Position numbers and translations under genes: made by a program. A stretch of 34,770 bases of DNA, from contig CANFHJ010000018.1 of the NCBI GenBank assembly GCA_947446605.1, positions 1 to 34,770 of the forward strand, written 5' to 3'. The notes beneath the pieces were generated by a model that saw only the letters and a program-made list of their open reading frames with translations, was not told the origin of the DNA and did not search any database. This DNA comes from Bacteroidota bacterium (GTDB lineage Bacteria > Bacteroidota > Bacteroidia > UKL13-3). Positions 24,809 through 34,548 of the stretch are shown here, in pieces (the stretch's first letter is position 1; every line of letters begins with the position of its first letter).

Positions 24809-24991
24809 TTACTTCTCCTCTTTGCTTAAACAGGTTATATAATTGAAACACCTGCGACACCAAAAAGTTTTAAGATTTAGAAAGAAAAAGAAAAAGCGTG
24901 CCCAAAAGGGCCGGCTAACTCTTTCTATGTCCCACGACCCACAATGAGGGCAATGGCTTTGTAGTGATATTTTAAATGTTTGTTTACTCAT
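24809..24991 (-). CDS. small zinc-ribbon protein
   Basis: The protein has 60 residues from the ATG at 24991. CPHCGSWDIERV and FWCRRCFNYI give two CxxC pairs of a zinc ribbon, separated by a hydrophobic aromatic stretch (RPFWARFFFFFLNLKTF). The function is unknown. A start at 25027 would add 12 residues. It converges with the T9SS gene and is divergent from holB. Confidence 0.6.
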   Translation of the reverse strand: MSKQTFKISLQSHCPHCGSWDIERVSRPFWARFFFFFLNLKTFWCRRCFNYITCLSKEEK

Positions 24992-25112
24992 TCTAGGGCG
25001 GAGAATTTTGTAATGCAAATTTAACATTCTCTTTGATATTAGCCAAATTCGTGATTTTATTTAGTTTCTTCAACGATTTCTATTAATTTGCAATTGCCCA
25101 AAATACAAACAC

Positions 25113-26234
25113 GTGTTATTTAAACAGATTATAGGTCAGGCTTTTATCAAACAAAAGCTTATTGCCATGGCGCAAGCCGGAAGAATTAGTCATACCCAAT
25201 TATTTGTGGGACCAGAAGGAAGTGGGAATTTAGCTTTGGCGCTTGCCTATGCACAATATGTAAATTGCCTTCATGCTACGGATACGGATAGCTGCGGTAC
25301 TTGCAGCAGTTGCGTTAAATTTGAAAAATTGGTTCACCCCGATTTACATTTTACCGTGCCCACCATTTCACCCTACAAACAAAGCAAAGAATTGGCAGAA
25401 GATTGGCGCGAAGCCTTCCATAAAAATCCGTATATCAACGATTTTGATTGGTTGCAAACCATAGATACCAATGCCAATAAGCAAGGCAATATTACCTCAG
25501 ATGAGTGCCGCGATATTGTTGGCCGATTGGGCTTAACCAGCTATGAAGCAAAATACAAAGTGCAAATTATTTGGCAAGCAGAATACTTAAGAACTGAAGG
25601 AAATATTTTATTGAAATTATTGGAAGAACCACCCCAAGGTACCCTTATTATATTAGTGGCCAACAATACTGAAAAAGTTTTGCCTACTATTTTATCTCGG
25701 GCACAAACGGTAAAAATTCCAAAACTTCAGGACCAAGAAATTGAAGATGCTTTGCTTGCCCACCATGCTTGTATGCCGCAAAAGGCGAGTGATATTGCCC
25801 GATTGGCAGATGGCGATTACAACTTAGCCTTATCCCTTTTAGCCGTTGAACATGATGGCTATTTTGAGACTTATAGCCAATGGATGCGTTTTTGCTTTGG
25901 TGGTAAAGTAGATGAATTGCAAAAATGGGTAGAAAATATCAGTGGTTCTGGCAGAGAGTATGTAAAAAATTTCTTGGGTTATACTTCTCAAATGATGCGG
26001 GCTGCCTTTATTTACAAATATGGCGATCCAAAATTATTGCGTGTAAATGAGCAGGAACGACAGTTTCTAGTGAAGTTTTCGAGCTTTTTGTTTGAACACA
26101 ATTTAAGTGCCATTGTAGAAAGTTTGGATGAAGCAGTGGTGGCAACAGAACGGAATGCCAATCTGAAAATCCTGTTTTTAAATCTTTCTTTGTATATTGG
26201 CAGACAATTGAAAGGCGGTCAGAAGGCCGCTTAA
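25113..26234 (+). CDS. holB: DNA polymerase III subunit delta'
   Basis: The 373-residue protein starts at GTG: MLFKQIIGQAFIKQKLI, as in Bacteroidota HolB. GPEGSGNLALALAYAQYV is a P-loop without the catalytic Lys, usual for delta', which does not hydrolyse ATP. The zinc site is the four-Cys group CLHATDTDSCGTCSSC. VQIIWQAEYLRTEGNILLKL, LLEEPPQGTLIILV and LSRAQTVKIPKL are the AAA+ sensor region of clamp-loader subunits. With gamma/tau and delta it loads the beta clamp at replication forks. Confidence 0.93.
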   Translation: MLFKQIIGQAFIKQKLIAMAQAGRISHTQLFVGPEGSGNLALALAYAQYVNCLHATDTDSCGTCSSCVKFEKLVHPDLHFTVPTISPYKQSKELAEDWREAFHKNPYINDFDWLQTIDTNANKQGNITSDECRDIVGRLGLTSYEAKYKVQIIWQAEYLRTEGNILLKLLEEPPQGTLIILVANNTEKVLPTILSRAQTVKIPKLQDQEIEDALLAHHACMPQKASDIARLADGDYNLALSLLAVEHDGYFETYSQWMRFCFGGKVDELQKWVENISGSGREYVKNFLGYTSQMMRAAFIYKYGDPKLLRVNEQERQFLVKFSSFLFEHNLSAIVESLDEAVVATERNANLKILFLNLSLYIGRQLKGGQKAA

Positions 26235-26297
26235 GTAGATAATTGACTTAATTTTTAAGTTGATATTTTGGTTTAACTATTATTATAAATAATATAT

Positions 26298-27656
26298 ATG
26301 GGTTGTGGATCGGGTGGATGTAGCAGCGGTGGCTGCAGTTCTGGTGGATGTAATAAATTAAATGCATTTGATTGGTTGGCAGAGATGGATTTGCCGCCAC
26401 ATATGAAGCCTTTTGACATTGTAGAAGTACGTTTTAAGGGTACACGCAAGGAGTTTTACAAAAGCGCACAAGTAGATTTTTACCTCAACGAATATGTGGT
26501 TGTAGAAGCTGAAAACGGTTATGATATAGGTAAGGTTAGCCTCAAGGGCGAACTCGTAAAATTGCAGTTGAAGAAATATAACCGCAGCGAACACGATACC
26601 GATTACAGAAAAGTTACCAGGAAAGCTACAGAGGCAGATATTGCCAAATACAAAGAAAACCAGGAGTTGGAAGTGCCAACCATGTACAAAGCAAGAAGCA
26701 TTGCCATGGAATTGGGCCTGAGCATGAAACTAAGTGATGTAGAATACCAAGGCGACAGGCGCAAGGCAACTTTCTTTTATACAGCAGAAGAGCGCGTAGA
26801 TTTTCGTGAACTCATTAAGCGCTTGGCAGAAAGTTTTAAGGTAAGAATAGAAATGCGCCAAATAGGCTACCGCCAAGAAGCAGCGCGCTTAGGCGCTATT
26901 GGCTCTTGTGGTAGAGAATTGTGTTGCAGCACCTGGCTTACCGATTTTAAATTGGTGAATACACAGGCCGCACGTTACCAAAATTTATCTTTGAACCCAC
27001 TTAAATTAAGTGGCCAATGTGGTAAATTAAAATGCTGTTTGAACTTTGAATTGGATTCGTACATGGAGGCCTTGAAAGAGTTCCCTTCTGAAAACACAGT
27101 AACCATTCATTTTGAAAACGTAAGTTTCCGTTCTGTTAAAACAGATATTTTAAAACGTTTAATGTGGTTTGCCCCACAGAGTGAAATGGGTGGCGAATGG
27201 TTAAGCTTACCTGTTAAAAAAGTGGGCGAATATTTAGAGATGAACAAACGCGGCGAAAAGCCAGCCATGGTTATTCAAGAGAAAAAACAAATCAAATCAG
27301 AAACGGCAGAATTAGAATTTAAAAACGATATGGGCATTGGTAGCCTTACCCGTTTAGACGAACGCGATAGAGGTAACAGAGGCGGCAATAGAAACAATAA
27401 AAACCGCAACAAAGGCAATGCAAGTTTCGGTTCGAACCAACAAAGACAAGGACCAAGGCCTAATACGAATCCGAACCAAGGAGCAGGAAACAATGCCCCA
27501 CGTAATAACCCAAGCAATCCAAATCCACAGGGAACACAAGAGGCGCGTCCACCACAAAGCGGACCAAGGCCAGAAGGAAATGGCAATAACCAAAAACGTA
27601 GGCCTAACTTTAACAATAACAGAAATAACCCAAATAGAAATCAAAATCCTAAATGA
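26298..27656 (+). CDS. ricT: PSP1-domain protein RicT (YaaT)
   Basis: The protein has 452 residues. It opens with a Gly/Cys/Ser-rich head (MGCGSGGCSSGGCSSGGCNK), typical of the Bacteroidota members. The PSP1 domain then runs to about residue 300, with RRKATFFYTAEERVDFREL, GSCGRELCCSTWLTDF and LSGQCGKLKCCLNFEL, whose cysteines can hold a cluster. The last ~100 residues are low-complexity Asn/Pro/Arg/Gly. In Bacillus the homologue forms the Y-complex with RicA and RicF and promotes RNA maturation. Its stop overlaps the gldH start by ATGA. Confidence 0.9.
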   Translation: MGCGSGGCSSGGCSSGGCNKLNAFDWLAEMDLPPHMKPFDIVEVRFKGTRKEFYKSAQVDFYLNEYVVVEAENGYDIGKVSLKGELVKLQLKKYNRSEHDTDYRKVTRKATEADIAKYKENQELEVPTMYKARSIAMELGLSMKLSDVEYQGDRRKATFFYTAEERVDFRELIKRLAESFKVRIEMRQIGYRQEAARLGAIGSCGRELCCSTWLTDFKLVNTQAARYQNLSLNPLKLSGQCGKLKCCLNFELDSYMEALKEFPSENTVTIHFENVSFRSVKTDILKRLMWFAPQSEMGGEWLSLPVKKVGEYLEMNKRGEKPAMVIQEKKQIKSETAELEFKNDMGIGSLTRLDERDRGNRGGNRNNKNRNKGNASFGSNQQRQGPRPNTNPNQGAGNNAPRNNPSNPNPQGTQEARPPQSGPRPEGNGNNQKRRPNFNNNRNNPNRNQNPK

Positions 27657-28144
27657 AATTAAGGCATATAAATACCCATTTATTGGCTTTGAGCTGTCTT
27701 TTGTTTTTGCTTGTTTCTTGTGATAAAGCAAAACTCTTAGATGAGAATAAAGACATTCCTGGACAAACCTGGTATTATAAAAACAAATTGGCCTTTGATG
27801 TAAATATTGAAGACACCAATAAAACCTATAATGTATTTGTAAACTTAAGGGTTGCTAAAGATTATCCCTTTTGTAATTTCTTTGTGATGATTCACCAATT
27901 ATCGCCAAGCAAATTGATAAGCAAAGAGCGCAAAGAACTTACGCTTATAGACGATAGAGGCTTTTGGTTAGGAAAAGGATTGGGAGATTTATTTGATTAC
28001 CAAGTGCCTGTTTATCCGCAAATGCGTTTCAAGGAAAAAGGAATTTACCATTTTGAATTGGAACAAAATATGCGCGTAGATACCCTGCCTTATGTATATG
28101 CAGCAGGTATGCGCATTGAAGATTTTTCTTTAGCTACTAAGTAA
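27653..28144 (+). CDS. gldH: gliding motility lipoprotein GldH
   Basis: The 163-residue protein has a lipoprotein signal MKLRHINTHLLALSCLLFLL and VSC. The mature part has PGQTWYYKNKLAFDVNIED, NVFVNLRVAKDYPFCNFFV and LGKGLGDLFDYQVPVYPQM, with MRVDTLPYVYAAGMRIE, all matching GldH. Family knowledge: it is needed for gliding and T9SS-related surface function in flavobacteria. The ricT-gldH order is common in Bacteroidota. The start overlaps the ricT stop. Confidence 0.92.
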   Translation: MKLRHINTHLLALSCLLFLLVSCDKAKLLDENKDIPGQTWYYKNKLAFDVNIEDTNKTYNVFVNLRVAKDYPFCNFFVMIHQLSPSKLISKERKELTLIDDRGFWLGKGLGDLFDYQVPVYPQMRFKEKGIYHFELEQNMRVDTLPYVYAAGMRIEDFSLATK

Positions 28145-28151
28145 TTTTAGC

Positions 28152-28724
28152 TTATTTAAACCAACGATCTGCTATGCGAAGGGTGTAATTGCAGAAATCT
28201 GTAATACCTGCATTAAACATTTCATTTTGCATTAAATTACCTTCTTCATCAATCACTTCTTTGATAAAATGTGTTTCAAATATTTTAGGTGAAACCATAG
28301 ATTCTGAATTGCTAAAACTAATAATTTTATTGACAATTTGCATCAAATGCAAGGCAGGTGCTTTACCTCCTTTGCCACTTGAAACACCTAAAAATGCAAA
28401 AACTTTATTGTTTAACAAATGCTGAAAAGGCTTGTTGGGCAGGTAATTGAGTAAGTTCAACAATTCTGGTGTGGTACTCCAATTGTACTCAGGTGAAAGT
28501 ATAAAAACAATATGTGCCTCCTCCATGGATTGGAACAATTCTTTTTGAAAAATGCTCAAATCATTTGGGTTCATGCCGGCCTGACCAAGCATAGGTAAAT
28601 CATACGTAACAAAATCTATGAGCTTCACTTGGTGGCTCGGTTCTATTAATTTCTTAAGTGCTTTTCCTGCGCGTACAGTATTGTTGTTTGGACGAGCCGA
28701 ACCTGATAAAATGCAAATATTCAT
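28152..28724 (-). CDS. NADPH-dependent FMN reductase family protein
   Basis: The protein has 190 residues with a flavodoxin-like fold: ICILSGSARPNNNTVRAGKA is the phosphate-binding loop, and FILSPEYNWSTTPELLNLL is the SPEYN motif near the flavin. FAFLGVSSGKGGKAPALHL follows. It probably reduces FMN, quinones or related acceptors with NAD(P)H. It lies 15 bases after meaB on the same strand. Confidence 0.88.
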   Translation of the reverse strand: MNICILSGSARPNNNTVRAGKALKKLIEPSHQVKLIDFVTYDLPMLGQAGMNPNDLSIFQKELFQSMEEAHIVFILSPEYNWSTTPELLNLLNYLPNKPFQHLLNNKVFAFLGVSSGKGGKAPALHLMQIVNKIISFSNSESMVSPKIFETHFIKEVIDEEGNLMQNEMFNAGITDFCNYTLRIADRWFK

Positions 28725-28739
28725 GAAGGATAAATTCTA

Positions 28740-29636
28740 TTATGGATTGTATTTTTTGATATAACGGTACAGGTTAAAACCCGCTTCTTGCGATAATGTT
28801 TCCAATTCGCTTTCTAATTGTGGCAATTTAATATCGCGGGTTCGCATAGCCTTGATTAACAGCAATGCTTTTTGTGCAAGTAAATGAATCTTCTTTGCGC
28901 CTTTAACAGGCAAGGCAGCATGTTGTAAGATTCCATCTGCCAAAGCCACTATGCCTTCCTTTTGGGAGGCCACTGTTTTATAGACGGGTACTTCCCAATT
29001 TCCTTGTGCATTTTCATGCGACAATTGCACTAAGTTTTTTTGAAAAATATCGGCACCTGCCCTATCAGATTTGTTTAATACAAACACATCTGCAATTTCC
29101 ATTACGCCACTTTTGATGGTTTGAATTTCGTCGCCAGCCTCTGGCACTAAAACCAAAACGGTGGTGTCTGCCAAGGCCGCAATTTCAACTTCACTTTGCC
29201 CTACTCCCACTGTTTCAATAATTACAATATCAAATTGTGCCGCACGCAATACATCACAAACTTCAAAAACCTTAGGCGCCAAACCACCAAGACTACCGCG
29301 GCTTGCCATGCTTCTGATAAACAAATTGGCGTTTAAAAAATGTTCGCTCATGCGCAAGCGATCGCCCATTAAAGAGCCTTGGTTAAAAGGAGAGCTTGGA
29401 TCAATGGCCAATATGGCCACCTTTTTCCCCTGCTCCAACCAATGTCCGGCAAGTGCATTAATGAGGGTACTTTTTCCAGCACCGGGAGGACCCGTAACAC
29501 CAATTATAGGTGTAGGAATAATATGCAATTCTTCCAATTGGTTTTCGTAACCAGGCACTTCATTCTCTACCCAAGAAATAAATCGGGCAAGGGCTTTGCG
29601 GTTTCCGGTTTGAACCAAGGAAGTAATTTCTTGCAT
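28740..29636 (-). CDS. meaB: MeaB/ArgK GTPase, methylmalonyl-CoA mutase chaperone
   Basis: The 298-residue protein has Walker A GVTGPPGAGKSTLINAL (about 49-65), AILAIDPSSPFNQGSLMGDR, MASRGSLGGLAPKV, IVIIETVGVGQSEVEIA (Walker B and switch III region) and VFVLNKSDRAGADI (NKxD). These are the full set for MeaB, the G-protein that loads and protects the B12 cofactor of methylmalonyl-CoA mutase. The mutase itself is not in the window. It starts 7 bases after rpiB. Confidence 0.94.
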   Translation of the reverse strand: MQEITSLVQTGNRKALARFISWVENEVPGYENQLEELHIIPTPIIGVTGPPGAGKSTLINALAGHWLEQGKKVAILAIDPSSPFNQGSLMGDRLRMSEHFLNANLFIRSMASRGSLGGLAPKVFEVCDVLRAAQFDIVIIETVGVGQSEVEIAALADTTVLVLVPEAGDEIQTIKSGVMEIADVFVLNKSDRAGADIFQKNLVQLSHENAQGNWEVPVYKTVASQKEGIVALADGILQHAALPVKGAKKIHLLAQKALLLIKAMRTRDIKLPQLESELETLSQEAGFNLYRYIKKYNP

Positions 29637-29643
29637 AAAAAAA

Positions 29644-30072
29644 TTAACAAGAAATCTTATTCACCCTATTGGCATGTCTGCCACCTTCGAAGGGCGTGCT
29701 TAAGAAGGTATGTACAATTTCTTGTGCCAATTCTAGTGAAATAAATCTTGCAGGCAAACAAACTACATTGGCATCGTTGTGGGTTCGGGCCAAAGCACTG
29801 ATTTCATTTTCCCAACAGATGGCTGCTCTTACCCCTTGGTGCTTATTGGCTGTCATGGCCACACCATTTGCACTACCACAAATTAAGATACCCAATTCAT
29901 TGCTCTTGTTTTCAACTGAAGTGGCCAATGGATGTGAGGTATCTGGGTAATCCATAGATGCGGTGCTATGCGTACCAAAATCTTCAAGGGTATAACCCTC
30001 TTGGGTCAATTTAGCCTTAATGGCTTCTTTGTATTCAAATCCTGCGTGATCGCAAGCTATTGCTATTTTCAT
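29644..30072 (-). CDS. rpiB: ribose-5-phosphate isomerase B
   Basis: The 142-residue protein begins MKIAIACDHAGFEYKEAIKA, then DFGTHSTASMDYPD, ICGSANGVAMTANKHQGVRA with the active-site Cys, and ARTHNDANVVCLPARF. Length and motifs are those of RpiB, which interconverts ribose-5-P and ribulose-5-P in the pentose phosphate pathway. It heads the rpiB-meaB-FMN reductase group, insulated upstream by the terminator at 30104-30134. Confidence 0.95.
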   Translation of the reverse strand: MKIAIACDHAGFEYKEAIKAKLTQEGYTLEDFGTHSTASMDYPDTSHPLATSVENKSNELGILICGSANGVAMTANKHQGVRAAICWENEISALARTHNDANVVCLPARFISLELAQEIVHTFLSTPFEGGRHANRVNKISC

Positions 30073-30103
30073 GTCTCAAAATTAAGTGCTAAGAAGTAAT
30101 AAA

Positions 30104-30134
30104 AAAAGCCTCAACCGAGATGGATGAGGCTTTT
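30104..30134 (-). terminator. rho-independent terminator between the lipoprotein gene and rpiB
   Basis: AAAAGCCTCA (30104-30113) and TGAGGCTTTT (30125-30134) form a perfect 10-bp stem with an 11-base loop. On the minus strand it is followed by a T run (from the A run at 30101-30107), so it should stop transcription from the 30155-30616 gene. The shape is nearly symmetric and could also work on the other strand. Confidence 0.85.
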
Positions 30135-30154
30135 AAAAATAATTGGATTAAAAA

Positions 30155-30616
30155 CTAGTTTTTAACCATGGTAATATTGGTAGTATAAACTATACCTTGA
30201 TCTTCTACAACCATTTCTAATCTTAGAGATGTAGCGGTAAGTTCTTTTACATTGGCAATAGTGGTATCGCCATTGATAATGCGCAATTGTGCGTCATTGT
30301 TTAACAAAGCCCAAAATCCACCTGGTGCGCTATCTGGCTCTGCAGGGTCACATTTGCTGGCACCTGCTTTATCTGTAACAACGCCATTTGACATAAATTC
30401 TTCCAAATCGTCTTTTTGGCATGCAGGCATTGCCGCAAAAATGTCTAAAGATGGTGTTCCTGGAACAGTTTGAACAATTCCAATAATTCTCCAATCTTTA
30501 CCTGTTAACAAAGAACTTCCACTTACTTTGGTAGCAGTAGTTTCAGATTTTTTGCAACCTACAAAAAGGATGCTTGAAAGGGCTAGGCCCATTGCTAAAT
30601 ATTTTATTGCTTTCAT
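30155..30616 (-). CDS. lipoprotein with lipocalin-like domain
   Basis: The 153-residue protein has a lipoprotein signal MKAIKYLAMGLALSSILFV with GC at the lipobox. LLTGKDWRIIGI near residue 40 is the usual entry of Bacteroidota lipocalin-like lipoproteins. The C-terminal strands (QLRIINGDTTI, SLRLEMVVE, YTTNITMV) fit a small barrel. Two extra Cys (ACQKDD and KCDPAE) may pair. The ligand is unknown. Confidence 0.75.
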   Translation of the reverse strand: MKAIKYLAMGLALSSILFVGCKKSETTATKVSGSSLLTGKDWRIIGIVQTVPGTPSLDIFAAMPACQKDDLEEFMSNGVVTDKAGASKCDPAEPDSAPGGFWALLNNDAQLRIINGDTTIANVKELTATSLRLEMVVEDQGIVYTTNITMVKN

Positions 30617-30681
30617 AATTGTATTAAAATTAGTTTAACGAATGTATTAAAAATTATATAGAAAGCAAATACCTCAAGGCA

Positions 30682-31524
30682 TTAAGCATTGGCTTTCATT
30701 TTGTTCTTCTCTACTCCCCTGGCCACCAAAATACTTATTTCGTACAAGGCATACAAAGGCAAGGCCATCATAATCTGACTGGCCATATCTGGCGAAGGCG
30801 TAAGGATACCGGCCACAATCAAAATAACCACCAAGGCATAGCGGCGGTATTTAGCCATAAGGTTACTGCTTAATATGCCAAGTTTGGCCAAGAAATACAC
30901 CAACATGGGCATTTCAAATATTAAACCACAGGCAAATGTTAGGGTAGTTAAAAAAGAAATATAAGATTCTAAATTAATTTCATTGCTTACCAATTCGCTT
31001 ACTTTGTACGAACCCAAGAAGTTGATGGATAAAGGGGATAGCAAAAAATAACCAAATAAGATACCTATGAAAAATAACATGGAACTAAAGAAAACAAAAC
31101 CACGTGCGTAGGTAATTTCTTTTTTGCTTAAAGCAGGTTTTATAAAGGCCCAAAATTGCCAAAGCACATAAGGAAATGCCAAGATAAATCCTGCCACAAA
31201 AGAGATAAATAAATGTTGGGTAAACTGCCCTGTGATATCAATATTGGAAAGCACAAAGCCCATTTCTTTCACACAATACGCATCTGTTCCAGTTAGCCAA
31301 TAAGACAAATCGCACATTTGACGGTAGGTCCAAAAATCTAAGTGAACGGGACCAAATAAAATGGTATCAAATAACAAACTCTTATTAAAAAATACCACTA
31401 CGGCCATGCCTAAAATTGCCACCGCAGATCGAATGATATGCTTTCTCAACTCATCAATATGATCGAAAAAGCCCATTTCCTTTTCTAGTTTGGGCGCCTC
31501 ATTTTCAACCTGATCTAAAGCCAT
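30682..31524 (-). CDS. tatC: twin-arginine translocase subunit TatC
   Basis: The 280-residue protein has the cytosolic start MGFFDHIDELRKHIIRSA that binds twin-arginine signals, six membrane helices, the PYVLWQFWAFIKPAL loop, FGYFLLSPLSINFL, FEMPMLVYFLAKLGI and ILTPSPDMASQIMMALPLY. It exports folded proteins with TatA. It follows purL by 12 bases on the same strand. Confidence 0.94.
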   Translation of the reverse strand: MALDQVENEAPKLEKEMGFFDHIDELRKHIIRSAVAILGMAVVVFFNKSLLFDTILFGPVHLDFWTYRQMCDLSYWLTGTDAYCVKEMGFVLSNIDITGQFTQHLFISFVAGFILAFPYVLWQFWAFIKPALSKKEITYARGFVFFSSMLFFIGILFGYFLLSPLSINFLGSYKVSELVSNEINLESYISFLTTLTFACGLIFEMPMLVYFLAKLGILSSNLMAKYRRYALVVILIVAGILTPSPDMASQIMMALPLYALYEISILVARGVEKNKMKANA

Positions 31525-31536
31525 AATTTTGTTGTA

Positions 31537-33780
31537 TTAACTTAGTTGTTCTTCCAAAGAATTTTCGAAGGTATGCAAGTAAGTGTTAATTGCACCAAAC
31601 TCAATTCCGTTTACAGAAACAGTATTGTTTGCTACGGTTCCAATTTTTTCAAAAGCAATAAGTGATTGCATTGCTGCTTCAAACGCGGCTTCCGCGCCTT
31701 TTGCCACACTTACTACCACCCTGCCTTGCGCTTCACCAAATAAGAAAGCATCTCTTCGCATTGCTTTGCCTTTTTCAGAATCAATGGTAAAACCTAATTG
31801 GTTCGGGAAGGCACTTTCTAATAAACAAGTAAGCAAACCACCTTCACTAATATCGTGGGCGCTTTGGATTAAACCGCCATTGATGGCTGCAAGAACGGCT
31901 TTGTGCAAGATGTGTTCTTCATCCAAATTAAAGTAAGGCGCTGGCGAAAGGTTTACTTTTTTATAATGCGCCAAATAATGCGAACTCGCAATATCATTTT
32001 TGTTTTCACCTAACAAATAGATGCTATCGCCTTCATTTTTAAAATTAAGGGTCATGTGTTTTTTGCCCGAACCCAATAAACCTACCATACCAATAGTTGG
32101 CGTTGGGAATACGGCATTTTCATCACTGCTTTGGTTGTAAAAACTAACGTTACCGCCTGTTACAGGGGTATCAAATTTTATACAAGCTTCACCCAAGCCT
32201 TTGATAGCATATACAAATTGGTAGTACACTTCAGGATTGTATGGGTTTCCAAAGTTTAAGCAATTGGTAATAGCTGCAGGTTCTGCACCAGAACATACCA
32301 AGTTTCTTGCTGCTTCAGAAACGGCAATCATACCACCCACAAATGGGTTGGCGTATACAAAACGACTATTGCAATCAACCGTCATGGCAATAGATTTATC
32401 GGTGCCTTTAACTTTTACCACTGCCGCATCACTAGGTGCGTTGGTGGTTTGGTTAATGGTACCTACCATGCTATCGTAATGGTTATACACCCAACGTTTG
32501 CTGGCAATGTTTGGATGACCAATTAAATATTTGGCAATAGCAGGTGCTTCTTCAGCGCTGATATCTGCCACTTGGTTCATGTCAAACTTTTCAATTTCTT
32601 TAAAATATTTAGGCTCGGTGTATTCGCGGTGGTAAACAGGTGCACCACCACCCAATACCAAACTTTCACCAGGGATATCGGCACGTAATTCGCCATTCAT
32701 GTAATATTGCACACGGGCAGTATCTGTAACTTCGCCAATAATGGCATAGGTTAAATCCCATTTGGCAAAGATTTTTTCAACCTCTGCTTCGTGGCCTTTT
32801 TTCACAATTACCAGCATGCGTTCTTGAGATTCTGAAAGCAGAATTTCCCAATCTTTCATACCTGCTTGGCGCATTGGTACTTTATCGAGCCAAACTTTCA
32901 TCCCTGTTTTGCTCTTGGCACTCATTTCACTGGTTGAGCAGGTAATACCCGCTGCGCCCATGTCTTGCATGCCCACCACTGCATCGGTTTCTTCTAATAA
33001 TTCAAGACTTGCTTCCAAGATTAATTTTTCCCAGAAAGGATCGCCTACTTGCACAGATGGCAAATCTTTGGCAGAATCTTCGGTAATATCTTTAGAGGCA
33101 AAAGCGGCACCATGGATACCGTCTTTACCTGTGGCCGAACCAAAAATATACACTGGATTTCCCAAACCTTCAGAGATGGCAGAAACGGTTTTTCCCACCT
33201 TGGCAATACCCACACTCATGGCGTTTACCAATGGGTTTATTTGATAGCAATCATCAAAGTATACTTCACCACCCACAGTAGGGATACCGAAGGCGTTACC
33301 GTAATTTCCAATTCCTTTTACCACGCCGCGCACCAACCATTTGGTACGTTCGTTTTCAATGTTACCAAAACGCAAAGAGTTTAACTGCGCAATTGGGCGT
33401 GCACCCATGGAAAAAATATCACGGTTAATTCCGCCCACACCAGTAGCTGCACCTTGGTAAGGCTCAATGGCGCTTGGGTGGTTATGACTTTCTATTTTAA
33501 AGCAACAAGCTAAACCATCGCCAATGTCTATTAAACCGGCATTTTCTTCCCCTGCTTTGGCCAACATTTTTTCGCCTTCTTTTGGAAGGGTTTTAAGCCA
33601 AACGATGGAGTTTTTATAAGAACAATGTTCGCTCCACATTACACTGTAAATACTCAGTTCAGTAAAATTGGGTATACGACCAAGGATTTCTATGATTTTT
33701 TCAAATTCTTCTTCACGCAATCCTAATTGCTTGGCTTGTTCTACAGTGGCTAAGGTGCCTATTGGTTGTGTCTCGCTCAT
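31537..33780 (-). CDS. purL: phosphoribosylformylglycinamidine synthase subunit PurL
   Basis: The protein has 747 residues from the ATG at 33780; a start 21 bases upstream would add MRFRKST, not seen in the family. [56 protein letters not shown] and [11 protein letters not shown] are hallmarks of small PurL, which works with PurQ and PurS in step 4 of purine synthesis. Neither partner is in the window. Confidence 0.96.
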   Translation of the reverse strand: MSETQPIGTLATVEQAKQLGLREEEFEKIIEILGRIPNFTELSIYSVMWSEHCSYKNSIVWLKTLPKEGEKMLAKAGEENAGLIDIGDGLACCFKIESHNHPSAIEPYQGAATGVGGINRDIFSMGARPIAQLNSLRFGNIENERTKWLVRGVVKGIGNYGNAFGIPTVGGEVYFDDCYQINPLVNAMSVGIAKVGKTVSAISEGLGNPVYIFGSATGKDGIHGAAFASKDITEDSAKDLPSVQVGDPFWEKLILEASLELLEETDAVVGMQDMGAAGITCSTSEMSAKSKTGMKVWLDKVPMRQAGMKDWEILLSESQERMLVIVKKGHEAEVEKIFAKWDLTYAIIGEVTDTARVQYYMNGELRADIPGESLVLGGGAPVYHREYTEPKYFKEIEKFDMNQVADISAEEAPAIAKYLIGHPNIASKRWVYNHYDSMVGTINQTTNAPSDAAVVKVKGTDKSIAMTVDCNSRFVYANPFVGGMIAVSEAARNLVCSGAEPAAITNCLNFGNPYNPEVYYQFVYAIKGLGEACIKFDTPVTGGNVSFYNQSSDENAVFPTPTIGMVGLLGSGKKHMTLNFKNEGDSIYLLGENKNDIASSHYLAHYKKVNLSPAPYFNLDEEHILHKAVLAAINGGLIQSAHDISEGGLLTCLLESAFPNQLGFTIDSEKGKAMRRDAFLFGEAQGRVVVSVAKGAEAAFEAAMQSLIAFEKIGTVANNTVSVNGIEFGAINTYLHTFENSLEEQLS

Positions 33781-33854
33781 GGTTGATTTTCGAAAGCGCA
33801 AATTTGCGCATTTGTGAGGGGAAAGCCAAAAAATGGGGAGAAATAAATGGAATC

Positions 33855-34277
33855 TTATTTTTTGGGGTAGAGCCCAATGAAATGGGCGATGCTCATGATT
33901 TTAGTTTTATTTAATTTGTTTAAAACCAAAAGATCCTTGTCGCCAGTCAGCAAATAATGGGCTTTCCCATCTATTGCTAGCGATAAAAGAAAATTATCCT
34001 TTTTATCACGAGATGCTTCAATTTTGGAAACAACGGCAACAAATTCGGCCCTCAAACGAATTTGTAGGATTAAAAAATCTAACTCTTCATTTGAAAAATA
34101 CTTTTTCAATTTAGGCCTTTGTGCAACCTCAATAAACTCATCTAATAATTCTTGGCTAAAGAGCAACAAAATTGATCCATCAGAAAACAACCTATCCAAA
34201 CGGCTAAAGTCTTTGGTCAATAAAAAACTTATCCAAAGATTGGTATCAATAATGACTCTAATTTTTCTTCGAGGCAT
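33855..34277 (-). CDS. PIN-domain toxin (putative ribonuclease)
   Basis: The protein has 140 residues from the ATG at 34277: [20 protein letters not shown] with the first catalytic Asp, then [20 protein letters not shown] with the conserved Glu, and [19 protein letters not shown] and TGDKDLL with the later acidic residues. This is the COG1569-type PIN family, putative toxins that cut RNA. The start lies 20 bases inside the antitoxin gene. A start at 34295 would add six residues. Confidence 0.85.
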   Translation of the reverse strand: MPRRKIRVIIDTNLWISFLLTKDFSRLDRLFSDGSILLLFSQELLDEFIEVAQRPKLKKYFSNEELDFLILQIRLRAEFVAVVSKIEASRDKKDNFLLSLAIDGKAHYLLTGDKDLLVLNKLNKTKIMSIAHFIGLYPKK

Positions 34278-34479
34278 ACCTTTTGGCTCTAACAATTTCC
34301 ATTTCTTGAGTTATTTCCTCATAGCTGGGTGGTGTTAAAGTTGCTTTTTTTCTCAACTTTTTTACAGTTTTCAAAAAATTATCGTCTGCTTGTTCGGTAA
34401 TTGAAATTAAATTTAAATCAGCCAAATCTCTTAGCAGTTGGGTAGCTTTGGGGTTTAATATGTCAACTTGAAAAGTCAT
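34258..34479 (-). CDS. antitoxin partner of the PIN toxin
   Basis: The protein has 73 residues from the ATG at 34479: MTFQVDILNPKATQLLRDLA, then a helical basic part and [17 protein letters not shown]. It is typical of small antitoxins encoded ahead of COG1569 PIN toxins, with a short N-terminal strand followed by helices. It overlaps the toxin gene, which supports a toxin-antitoxin pair. Confidence 0.75.
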   Translation of the reverse strand: MTFQVDILNPKATQLLRDLADLNLISITEQADDNFLKTVKKLRKKATLTPPSYEEITQEMEIVRAKRYASKKN

Positions 34480-34548
34480 GATAGGCAAATATAGGCAAAA
34501 TGAAAATAAAAATATGGGCTAAAGGAGGCAAAATTTTATTCTTCTATA

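Noticed and set aside
27275-27731. Long antisense frames opposite the end of ricT
   Set aside because: They mirror the low-complexity Asn/Pro/Arg tail of ricT and show no protein-like features.
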